A DNA stretch of 64,000 nucleotides from Taiwanofungus camphoratus (lineage: Eukaryota; Basidiomycota; Agaricomycetes; Polyporales; Taiwanofungaceae): NCBI GenBank assembly GCA_003999685.1, contig CP021233.1, positions 806,001 through 870,000 of the forward strand, in the 5' to 3' direction. The notes under the pieces were generated by a model that was given only the letters and a program-made list of their open reading frames with translations, did no database searches and had not been told where the DNA came from. A program made the translations under genes and the position numbers. How positions within the stretch are numbered: position 1 is the stretch's first letter; each line of letters begins with the position of its first letter. Of this stretch, positions 1-9,571 are shown piece after piece.

Positions 1-1713
1 GGGTAGTGTGATAACTGTGAGGGTGTGAGGGTAGGAGCTACAACCTGTATGATACCGGGAAACCTGTATGTCTTGTTTTTGTAAGTAGGGGAGTAAGGGG
101 CCAAGGGTCCTGCTCAACAGGATCTTGTTCCTAAGTGCTATACAATCCCTAAGGCCTTGCGAGGCCCTCCGAAGTACACGAAGTCCTTCGAGATTCTGCG
201 AAGTCCTTCGAAGTTTTAGCTAAATCGCGCGAGCTGACTTCGTAGGCTGTATAGAGTTAGGGAGCAATAAGCCAATGGACTATAATTTCTACCAAGCGGC
301 AGAGGGTACAAGACTGCTGCGAAGTCCCTTTTAGCTAGAGTTAGCTAAAGGGCGTAAGGCTTAGAGGTTTGTTAGAGCGAAGTGGGCGAGGTTTGGCCGG
401 CGTAGGAGACTTGTAGGAGAGGTCGGATGGTTCGGAGAGCTAATACTTGGAATAGGAATGAGGGAACGAGGTTTCTGGAAGCTCTGAAGTGTCTGATGAC
501 GTCGAGGTGTGGGTCGGAGAGTTCGAGGGCGTAGAGAGATGTACTATAGCCTGTAATGAAGGTTATGGGGGAGTCGTAGGGTTATTCGTAGGACGTAGGG
601 ATGACGCAACGTGAGCCTAAGGGTATAACTAAGGTGGAGGCCCACCGGATAGGTGCTATAAGAGGTGCTGAAGGGCACGAAGTCACGGCGACTTCATAGA
701 TCGTAGTGCGTAGTTCGGGAAGCGTAGACGTAGTTCGTAGATATATCGCGAGCGTAGACGTAGTTCAAAGGTACTGAAACGAAGCTGGGGTGGAGACTTA
801 GGGACCTTAGGACCGTTCCTAAGGTTGTACTCACGGCGCTTTCCTAAGATCGGAGCTACAGGGGAACTGGTATTCCAAAGAGAGAAGCGTGCACTGAGGG
901 GTCTCTCTTGTACATAGTAAACTACCTCTGACTAAATAGGGGAGCGTGAGGTGAACTAATCTTGCGCGAAGTGATCCTTACGAGTCCGAAATGTGTACTA
1001 AAGCGCATGGACTCCGAAGTGAACACGAGGAGGATAGGAACTAATTAGGAACTGAAACAGGGGAACTACGTACGGTAGAAAGGTGACCAAGTTCATTCAC
1101 AAGGGCGGGATGACTATCCGAGAGCAGCCATGCACCGTGATCACCTATCTTAGTGGGCTAAGAGCGCACAAAGTCCTTAGCAGCGGGACTTGGCCTAGTC
1201 GGGGCAGGAGGTGTCCTAAATGGGTGGAGGGTCATATGGATATGCCCTAGGATGACCTTATGGCATAGGATCGAGACCCATGGGGGTGCACAAGGCTTCC
1301 TAAGTCCAACTTCTGGAACTTCGGACCGTTTCGGAGCCTATCGGAGGTAGCTGCAATCACAAGAGCTAGGAGAGACTTAGCTAAGACTTCTTAGCTAAGC
1401 CCGGGATGAGTGACGTAGTAGATAGGACCTAGATCCAATGGAACAGTATGGGAGGGCCGGCAGTGTCCGATAGTGGACTTAGCAGGAGTTAGGGACTTCG
1501 CGTCTAGCATTCGAAATCTCGTAGCACCTCGTGTGACTTCGCAAGACTTCGTAGGGTGTTAGGAGGGTTTAGGAAGGAGAGGGGGCGTTAGGAATATTAT
1601 AGGAACCTATCCCTCCTGTCGTAGGCTGTAGGAGAGTCTTAGAGTGGTCGGTTGGGGGATTAGAAAGCTCCTAAAATCGCGATTCGGGGCCCAGGAGGCT
1701 ACAGGACTCATCA
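1..1713 (-). repeat. Solo LTR, left copy, minus orientation, outer end off the window
   Basis: This block is the reverse complement of 3367-4973: its first bases match the complement of 4910-4919 and its inner end matches the complement of 3367 onward. Read on the minus strand it starts TGATGAGTCC at 1713. The other copy ends GTATCA, so the unit has the TG...CA ends of an LTR. No gag-pol lies next to it, so it is a solo LTR or the remnant of one. By comparison with the right copy about 54 bp of its outer end lie beyond the window. It carries roughly 160 nt more than the right copy, in two blocks (about 265-331 and 430-525). Small differences between the copies look mostly like transitions. 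It contains no convincing ORF. The inner flank is ACGT at 1714-1717. Confidence 0.85.
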
Positions 1714-2204
1714 ACGTTCAGGACATTGAAGTCTCCGGACGGAAGCTTAAGCGCGACCAAAAGGCAATCCTTATGGGAGACACTATGGGTGACAACTTGC
1801 GGAGAGGCCGAAGCCCACCGCTTGTTGACATAAACGGCAACTCGGGAATCATTCGATGCCCCGAGGCACTTGAACGAGGCATGGGCAGACGTATTCTCAT
1901 ACACCTCCCCATCTCGTGACTTTGCTGATGCCACATTCTTGATGCGTCCCCAGTATATTTTTTGGATACAGATTATATCGGCATCTCTGTGTCTTTCCAG
2001 CAAAATACCAGTATTTTCCGCCGATTTCTGGACATTTGCGCTGATAATAGTGAGGACAGGCCAATTATTCGGTTCATTCTCAATTTGTTCGCCTCCAGCC
2101 AACGGGCTAGGTGTGCGTTTAGGGTCCGGTGCCTCAAATGGAGACTCAGATCTATCATGTGTGATATTTACAACTGATCTTTGCGTTGTACTATACATAG
2201 GCAA
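1714..2204 (-). pseudogene. LINE ORF2 5' fragment (start of APE-type endonuclease)
   Basis: The frame encodes the first part of an apurinic-type endonuclease domain: the ISANVQKSAEN strand, the DADIIC strand and the SRVAVYVNKRW segment. It then runs into LTR sequence after FNVLNV. In LINE copy 2 the metal-binding Glu lies in VQEIFW; here the same place reads IQKIYW, a Glu to Lys change that should inactivate the nuclease. The stretch upstream of the endonuclease has only a faint match to copy 2 (DP-RTPSP), and the first 100-130 nt of the domain differ more from copy 2 than the rest does. The continuation of this ORF is at 4974 on the other strand. Confidence 0.8.
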
Positions 2205-2220
2205 CTATAGAATTGTCCGC

Positions 2221-3366
2221 TTATGCGGCAGAACTTCCAGCACCTCGAGGCCTGGGCGTGCTTGAGTCGCTGGAATGAATTTCTCCGCTTTCGTGACCAG
2301 ATACGCCTTCTGCATCAGAAGGGTCCGTGATCTCAAACGACTCACCCGAAGGTCCGGGGCGAGCTGGCTGTTTGCCGCGTGCCTTTTCAGATAGGCCACG
2401 TAACTTTCCTCTGGTGGCAGCTTTCGCTGCTGCCGCCCTTCCTTTAGCAACAGACACCACCGGCGGATGGGCCTTATGCCATTGTTGATCTCTTCGCTTC
2501 TTCACCCACTGGCACTTGGGTGAGTCAGCTTGGTGTCTGTCGTCGCCAGTTTTGCCACAATTAGGGCAGCTGGCGTGCTCTGGTGGGCATGCGATGGTTT
2601 TCACCGACATTGCAGCCCTTCGTTGCGCACAACACGAAGATTGTTCTTCGTGTAATGCCAAGATATGAGGCTCGCCACATTTGACGCAACACTCATGGGC
2701 AGATTGGCATAATGGGGCAATATGACCCCATCGCCAACACCGGAGGCAGAGCGGGACGGCTGAAGTCTCGATCCACGGTTGTAAGCGGTATGTCTTGCCG
2801 AATAGATGGACCGGTTTCTTCATGATCCAGATAGCCGTTGAGCCAGACCAGGTGTCAAAGATGGCGAATATAAATAAGCCACTGCCTCCTGAGGCCGATT
2901 GATATCGGGCCTTCGGCAAATGATGTGGGTGTAGGACCATTTCCTCCGCCCATTCGTTGTTTCGCACCAGTTCTTGATAAACTTCAAGCGGCGTGTATTT
3001 GATCCTAGTGCCGTTCCGGTACAGCGGGAACGCCTTGATCGCCATCTGAGTGATGATATGTGTCCAATCAAGCGAAAGCCCGACCGGGTTCATTCCATCC
3101 GGTGCCACATGGGGTGCGACTAGTCGTCCTATGCCAGCTCGAAGGGCGCCCATTTCCAATGTGTTGGGTCGTTCACTGCATACCAAATGTATCTCCCCGT
3201 TTCCGGGTGGTACAATGGCATTAACTAAATAGTTGACGGAGCCTCCTGCTCCTGCCAGCAGTTGTTGAACGACTACCTTGAGGTTGTCGATGTCTAGAAG
3301 ATCTCCGAGTTCTAAGGCTCGGTCAAATCTAAGAACCACGGTTTTGGGGCTCGCACCCCTGGCCGG
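2221..3366 (-). pseudogene. LINE ORF1 (gag-like, CCHC zinc knuckles), 5' end cut off by LTR
   Basis: The reading frame is open from the LTR junction at 3366 to a TAA at 2221-2223, about 380 codons, with no start of its own; the first in-frame codons near the LTR are non-ATG. The C-terminal half holds a CX2CX4HX4C zinc knuckle (CLRCWRWGHIAPLC), a second CVKC...H cluster and a CPNC...H...C cluster, followed by a basic, Ser/Pro-rich tail. This is the usual layout of LINE ORF1 RNA-binding proteins in fungal Tad1-like elements. ORF1 would coat the element RNA in the retrotransposition particle. The N-terminal part must lie to the left of the window if the inversion model is right. ORF1 is absent from LINE copy 2. 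Confidence 0.75.
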
Positions 3367-4973
3367 TGATGAGTCCCGTAGCCTCCTGGGCCCCGAATCG
3401 CGATTTTAGGAGCTTTCTAATCCCCCAACCGACCACTCTAAGACTCTCCTACAGCCTACGACAGGAGGGATAGGTTCCTATAATATTCCTAACGCCCCCT
3501 CTCCTTCCTAAACCCTCCTAACACCCTACGAAGTCTTGCGAAGTCACACGAGGTGCTACGAGATTTCGAATGCTAGACGCGAAGTCCCTAACTCCTGCTA
3601 AGTCCACTATCGGACACTGCCGGCCCTCCCATACTGTTCCATTGGATCTAGGTCCTATCTACTACGTCACTCATCCCGGGCTTAGCTAAGAAGTCTTAGC
3701 TAAGTCTCTCCTAGCTCTTGTGATTGCAGCTACCTCCGATAGGCTCCGAAACGGTCCGAAGTTCCAGAAGTTGGACTTAGGAAGCCTTGTGCACCCCCAT
3801 GGGTCTCGATCCTATGCCATAAGGTCATCCTAGGGCATATCCATATGACCCTCCACCCATTTAGGACACCTCCTGCCCCGACTAGGCCAAGTCCCGCTGC
3901 TAAGGACTTTGTGCGCTCTTAGCCCACTAAGATAGGTGATCACGGTGCATGGCTGCTCTCGGATAGTCATCCCGCCCTTGTGAATGAACTTGGTCACCTT
4001 TCTACCGTACGTAGTTCCCCTGTTTCAGTTCCTAATTAGTTCCTATCCTCCTCGTGTTCACTTCGGAGTCCATGTGCTTTAGTACACATTTCGGACTCGT
4101 AAGGATCACTTCGCACAAGATTAGTTCACCTCACGTTCCCCTATTTAGTCAGAGGTAGTTTACTATGTACAAGAGAGACCCCTCAGTGCACGCTTCTCTC
4201 TTTGGAATACCAGTTCCCCTGTAGCTCCGATCTCAGGAAAGCGCCGCGAGTACAGCCTTAGGAACGGTCCTAAGGTCCCTAAGTCTCCACCCCAGCTTCG
4301 TTTCAGTACCTTTGAACTACGTCTACGATCGCGATATATCTACGAACCACGTCTACGCTTCCCGAACTACGCACTACGATCCACGAAGTCGCCGTGACTT
4401 CGCACCTTTCGGCACCTCATATAGCATCTACCCGGTGGGCCTCCGCCTTAGTTATACCCTTAGGCTCACGTTGCGTCATCCCTACGTCCTACAAATAGCC
4501 CTACGACTCTCCCATAGCCTTAGTTTCAGGCTATAGTACATCTCTCTACGCCCTCGAACTCTCCGACCTCTCCTACAGGTCTCTTACGCTAGCCAAACCT
4601 CGCCCACCTCGCTCTAACAAACCTCTAAACCTTACGCCCTTTAGCTAACTCTAGCTAAAAGGACTTCGCAGCATCTACGAAGTCAGCTCGTGCGACTTAG
4701 CTAAAACTTCGAAGGACTTCGCAGAATCTCGAAGAACTTCGCGTACTTTGGAGGGCCTCGCAAGGCCTTAGGGATAGTATAGCACTTAGGAACAAGATCC
4801 TGTTGTGCAGGACCCTTGACCCCTTACTTCCCTACTTACAAAAACAAGACATACAGGTTTCCCGGTATCATACAGGTTGTAGCTCCTACCCTCACACCCT
4901 CACAGTTATCACACTACCCCACAGCCACGTTGCGGAGCACTCCCTAGATACCAGGGTCCCCTAGGTCGTATCA
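3367..4973 (+). repeat. Solo LTR, right copy, plus orientation
   Basis: Begins TGATGAGTCC and ends TCGTATCA. The next bases, ACGT (4974-4977), repeat the ACGT found at the inner edge of the left LTR (1714-1717). LINE copy 2, which has no insertion here, reads AACGTGTACAACG across the site, so this LTR interrupts ORF2 with a 4-bp target duplication (5 bp, AACGT, if the LTR ends at TATC). The other side of this LTR is preceded by ORF1 sequence ending CCGG (3363-3366). There is no internal retrotransposon sequence, so the element has already been reduced to a solo LTR. At about 1.6 kb it is long for a fungal LTR. Confidence 0.85.
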
Positions 4974-4977
4974 ACGT
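4974..4977. repeat. Target-site duplication ACGT (partner at 1714-1717)
   Basis: ACGT directly follows the right LTR and, in inverted context, directly borders the left LTR inside the flipped segment. The uninterrupted ORF2 of copy 2 has a single AACGT at this position. The site is palindromic, as is CCGG at the other LTR-ORF1 junction. Confidence 0.7.
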
Positions 4978-7900
4978 GTACAACGACAGCACCACCTTTG
5001 ATGCTGTCAGATATTTGGAAACACGTGTCCACGCGCTTCCACCCATTGCATGCATGTGTGGGGATTATAATCTCCGCCACCCATTGTGGGATGCACGTGC
5101 TGTGGGATCTCAGATGCAGCCTCCGCACTACACTGATTCCAATCGCCTTATCGAGCTGGCCCAGGCCGAACTCGATCTGGTCTTGCTGAATGCCCAGGAC
5201 GGTCCAGTCACTTGGCGTTCTCACAATATCGCTCTCACGCCTGGAGTCATTGACTTGGTGTGGATCGACCCAGTGTACTATGAAGGCCAAGACCTTCATA
5301 TACTCATGTCACATCACCACAACAGCGACCATGCGGTCCTGCGGTGGGAGATGCCGATTGAAGTTGAGCCAGAACCGGTGCGGGATATACCTCGCACTGG
5401 CGATGCGGCCCAATAATTCGTGATGGCAACGGCGAAATTGTTCGCTGATTACCCTACACATTTCAGCAGTGCTCAAGGCGTTGAACGGATGGGGGACCGC
5501 CTTGAGCGGGACCTCCAACGACTATGGATGGAGTTTTCATCAGAAAAGTGTCCATCCAAACGCTCAAAGTCGTGGTGGGATGCTGCATGCTCCCGTGCGG
5601 CCACTAAGCTGGCGAACACCCAGCACCGTCTTAGTGTGGCGTCTGAGCAGTACTGCTACACACGTCATCAGTTGGGACCTGGCGCACAGGCCACTGCAGA
5701 TGCATATGATGTTGCCGCTGAACTTCGGTCCGAGCAGCATAAACAACGTGCAACACTCTGCCTTGCCACGAAGCGGGCGAAGCGTGCACACTTTGATCGG
5801 ATCATGGATGAATCCAATCCCCAATTGATCTCAGACTTTGTTGCCTGGACAAAGCCGAGACGACAAGAGGCCACTATTCAGCTGCGGCAAGCTGATGGTG
5901 CACCAGTCCAAAGTGCGGCTGATCTCAGTCATGCTTTTCAAGCTCAGTTCACACCTGCCAACCCACGGCCGGTGGACCTGTCATTTGTGGACGAAATTCC
6001 TCAACGGGAGGAATTGACTCTACCAGACATTAGTGAGTTTGAGATTCGTGAGAATCTTAAATCCACTAGCAATACATCTGCACCCGGTCCCGATCACGTG
6101 AACTGGATGTGGATTAAATGGTTGGTGGACCGGATCGAGCGCTCTGAGGAGGGCATCGAGACCGATCTCGGTATACACGTGCGGCAGTGGCTGCGTGCGT
6201 ACTATAACGCTTGCCTCAATTTCGAGGTCTATCCGAGCATATTCAAACGGTCTGTTACGGTGGTTTTACCCAAACCGAACAAACCGGACTATACGCTAGC
6301 GAAGGCCTATAGGCCTATTTGCTTGCTGAACTGTTTTGGCAAACTGTTCGAAAAGATCATTGTCAAACAAATGCAGTGGGATGCCCAGAAATGGGGAATC
6401 CTACACCCATGTCAGTTTGGTGGGGCTATGCAACATAGTACCACTGACGCTGGCATCCAGCTTGTGCACAATGTCAAAGAGGCATGGGTGCGCAACCTTA
6501 TCCCATCGGTGCTATTGCTCGATGTATCACAGTTCTACCCATCCATCAATCATGATGTGCTGGTAGGAATCATGCAAAAGCAGGGTTTCAATAGCAAGCT
6601 CTGCAATTTCATGGCAAATTACTTGATCGGGCGAAAAACCCGATTCTTGTTCAATGGCACCTTGACCGATCCATCTGACTTTGATGTCGGAGTCGGTCAG
6701 GGATCAAGTTTATCCCCAATTCTATCTGGGGTTTACATTGCACCGGTCATACACAAGTGGGTGCCAGTCCATTTGGTACAACTGGGCCGAACCGGGACCC
6801 AGTTCTACGTGGACGACGGTCTCATCATGGCGGTTTCGCCAAAGGCTGTTGATGACAGCCCGCAAGCCCTTGTCCTGAAGAACAACGCTATTTTGGCGGA
6901 TGTCTTCCATGATCTTGTTGGCGATCTAAACCGTTTAGGTTTAGGTGTCGAAGAAGATAAACTGGAGCTGATGCACTTCTGGAAGCGCCAGAAGGGGTAT
7001 TCGACTTCACGACCCCTTGGCCCAAATCTAACCATCCGGACTGATGGACATGACGTCACTTTGCGAGCAAAGGACACAATGCGCTATCTTGGGTTCTTTT
7101 TAGATCCTAAGCTTAGCTTCCATGCACATGTGCGGTTTTACGCCAATAAGGCGGCCAGCACGTGCAATGCACTTCACATGCTCAGTAATTTGGCACGCGG
7201 ATTCCATCCCATCAACAAAAGGCGGCTCTATATAGCGCACGTCGTTCCGTTGATGCTATACGGCGCTCAACTGTGGTGGAATCCACAGTGGAAGGGCCTC
7301 AAATGGGCTGCAAAAGAACTGCAGACCGCCCAGTCGAGAGCAGCTAGGTGGATCACCGGCTGTTTTAAGACCACACCGATCAGGGCGATGGAGATGTTGG
7401 GTGGATTGGTCCCCATCCGCATCCAGGTCGACCGGTACATGGAAAAAGCTGCGCTTAGAGCACGGTGAGTTCATGAAGGGCACCCAATGAGGGCCGCTCT
7501 TCCATCTTATTGGGCGACTAACATCACCAATATTACTGCGACATGGCTGCTTAATTCGCACCGTGGCAAAAAACAGGCTGTCACCCCCATGATGTTCATA
7601 GATCGCATCGGGCGGCAGTCATCAGAAGACTTTGCACCACTCCATTCAGAGGCACGGCCCGGTGATCGGGTCGTGGATCGGTACATTGATCGCTTCGAGC
7701 GGGTGTTCCTGGACGGAAAGGGTCCAAACAAACGCTCTCCTGAATTCGCCGACTGGTTGGAGTTCACCTGATGGCTGGAATTCCGGCGCCAGCTGACCCA
7801 GCCAGAAGGGCGAATGCTGTTCACTGACGGGTCGTATGCAAATGCGCCAACAGTGAGATCTGGTAGCGCGTGGCTCGTCATTGATGGGGAAGATCACGTT

Positions 7901-8992
7901 GCCCATGGAAAGTTCGGGGCTGGCAAGGTCCAGAGTTTCGATGCAGAGATGCTGGCATTGGCGCGCGGGCTGCGTGAAGTGGTCCGTGACGTCCCTGCCC
8001 ACATCACCACCCTCATAGTCTGTTCCGATAACCAATCAGCACTCGACAGAATATTCAAGCCGGAAGTTGGGCCGTCGCAGATGGTGGCGGTCATGGCTTC
8101 TCAACACGTAAGAGCATTTCTCGATGCGGATGAACGCCGACACATTGTCCTTTTTTGGGTTCCATCCCATAAAGGCATTTTTCAGAACGAGTTCGTTGAT
8201 GAACTCGCGAAGAAGGCATTGGATGATCCCCAACCAGAATTCATCTCACAATCAATGGCCCTTGCTCACGTCAAGGCAAGGGTCAAAAAGCGCTGGGGGA
8301 CACTAGTCGACAATCCCAGCTATCACGGTCGTCAGTTATGGAAAGTAACCGAGGACACCCTACCGCTGCATGGGACCACGGCCAAGGGTACATGGGTCTT
8401 GAAGGCAGCTGGCAAGTCCAACAAGGAGGTGGCACGCGTGTGTCGTGTGCTCACCAACCATTTCCCAGGCGGTGAATACTGATCTAGGTTCAACATCCCA
8501 GGCCCTCACCTCTGCTTGTGTGGAGTGGAGGAAACCAGGGAACATGTGCTATTCGACTGTCCATTCTGGATCAGGACGAAGCGCCAACAGGGTCCTTGTG
8601 ATCCGCTTCTGATGGGGCCCCCTGAACAAAGGGGATGGACCTCGGATGACATAATGGAGTTCCTTCGGCTGAACCCGATGGTCTCCACCTTTGATTGGGC
8701 GGAGATTCTGGTGGAATCTCTGCTTGAAGCTGAAGCTGCACGCACGAGAACATTCACTCGTGCTCGTCTTATGTGCCACACTGTCGGAAGACAAGCGGCT
8801 TGGCAGCGGTTCCATGCGGACCGACATTTAGATCCCGGTATGACCACTGCCCTGGGTGGAAAATACCGGGATTTCTGTGAGTGGTATGACGCTGAAACAA
8901 AGGCATTTGAATTATACCATAATTGGGTAGATGAGGGGGTAGCGGAACCCAGTATCCGCGACGACCCTCCCGTCTACCCGAATGATAACTGA
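4974..8992 (+). pseudogene. LINE ORF2 3' part: endonuclease end, reverse transcriptase, RNase H
   Basis: Close homologue of the intact ORF2 at 23104-28056 but split by four in-frame stops: TAA 5414-5416, TGA 7466-7468, TGA 7769-7771 and TGA 8480-8482. Compared with copy 2 the first three are CAA to TAA, CGA to TGA and TGG to TGA, all C-to-T or G-to-A. The fourth faces CGC and fits a CGA intermediate. Visible motifs are GDYNLRHPLWD and SDHAVLRWE of the endonuclease, LLLDVSQFYPS, GQGSSLSPIL and FYVDDG of the reverse transcriptase, and TDGSY, DAEML, CSDNQSAL and NEFVDELAK of RNase H. It ends with a CLCG...H...C zinc cluster. It cannot make a full protein. Confidence 0.92.
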
Positions 8993-9571
8993 GGCCCGAA
9001 ACCTGTAGGGCTAAACTCAGTTCGAAGGGTGTATTACTGACGACACGGGATCACCGGGCCGGGTAAAACACACAGAGCGTGAAAAGTGGGTCGGGCGGGG
9101 GATGGGTACGGCGTCCTATGGATGACTGTACCTTTCCTTTTGCAGGCCTTACTGGATTATATGCCCACGCCACATAACGAGGCCACCAAAACCTATAGAT
9201 GTGCCGCTCATGCGGGCGCGGATGCCCACTTATTATCATTATTACTCTACATGTACCTACGTCGTATGGAGTATAAACTTGAGGAATTAAAAAAAAAAAA
9301 AAAAAAGAGTCAAATCACCATTTGATACTTATGCATGCATGAGTTTGATGCTACAGTCCATTTTATGATACCATACTTAAAGGGGTGAAAAGGATCGATA
9401 CTGTAGAACTTCCTAGTCAGCAGTCAAGAAATTTGCATAAAGATACATGAGACATATTGTTGGTCGGGAATCTACATTGAGGCATGATGAATCTCAAGAC
9501 GTTAGCGCTACAATGTAATAATAACTTAGCAGGTTGCAAAAAGGTTACGAGTGATAAGGGAAAGCAGGTTG

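Larger units (their letters stand above)
1714..3366 (-). mobile_element. Inverted internal segment of LINE copy 1
   Basis: Between the two inverted LTRs lies LINE sequence on the minus strand: the 3' part of ORF1 (3366 down to 2221) followed by the 5' part of ORF2 (2204 down to 1714). The ORF2 part stops at the codons for FNVLNV. The same ORF2 resumes at its next codon on the + strand at 4974, beyond the right LTR. The segment has therefore been flipped relative to the rest of its own element. The flanking LTRs, one in each orientation, are the obvious substrate for an inversion by homologous recombination. Identity to LINE copy 2 (23049-28380) is clear over the endonuclease but not over the region before it. 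Confidence 0.85.
4974..9306 (+). mobile_element. LINE copy 1, 3' half with poly(A) tail
   Basis: Plus-strand continuation of the LINE from the middle of the endonuclease to the 3' UTR. The 3' UTR (8993-9288) matches that of copy 2, including the ACTGAGGCCCGAAACCTGTAG block and the GGAGTATAAAC block just before the tail. The tail is 18 A (9289-9306). Because the 5' end lies outside the window the target-site duplication cannot be checked; the 3' flank starts GAGTCAAATC. Confidence 0.9.

Noticed and set aside
1-4973. A 5-kb DNA transposon with 1.6-kb terminal inverted repeats
   Set aside because: The interior is LINE sequence continuous with the ORF2 beyond the right arm, each arm has LTR-type TG...CA ends, and a 4-bp duplication belongs to one arm alone. 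Two LTRs plus an inversion explain all of this.
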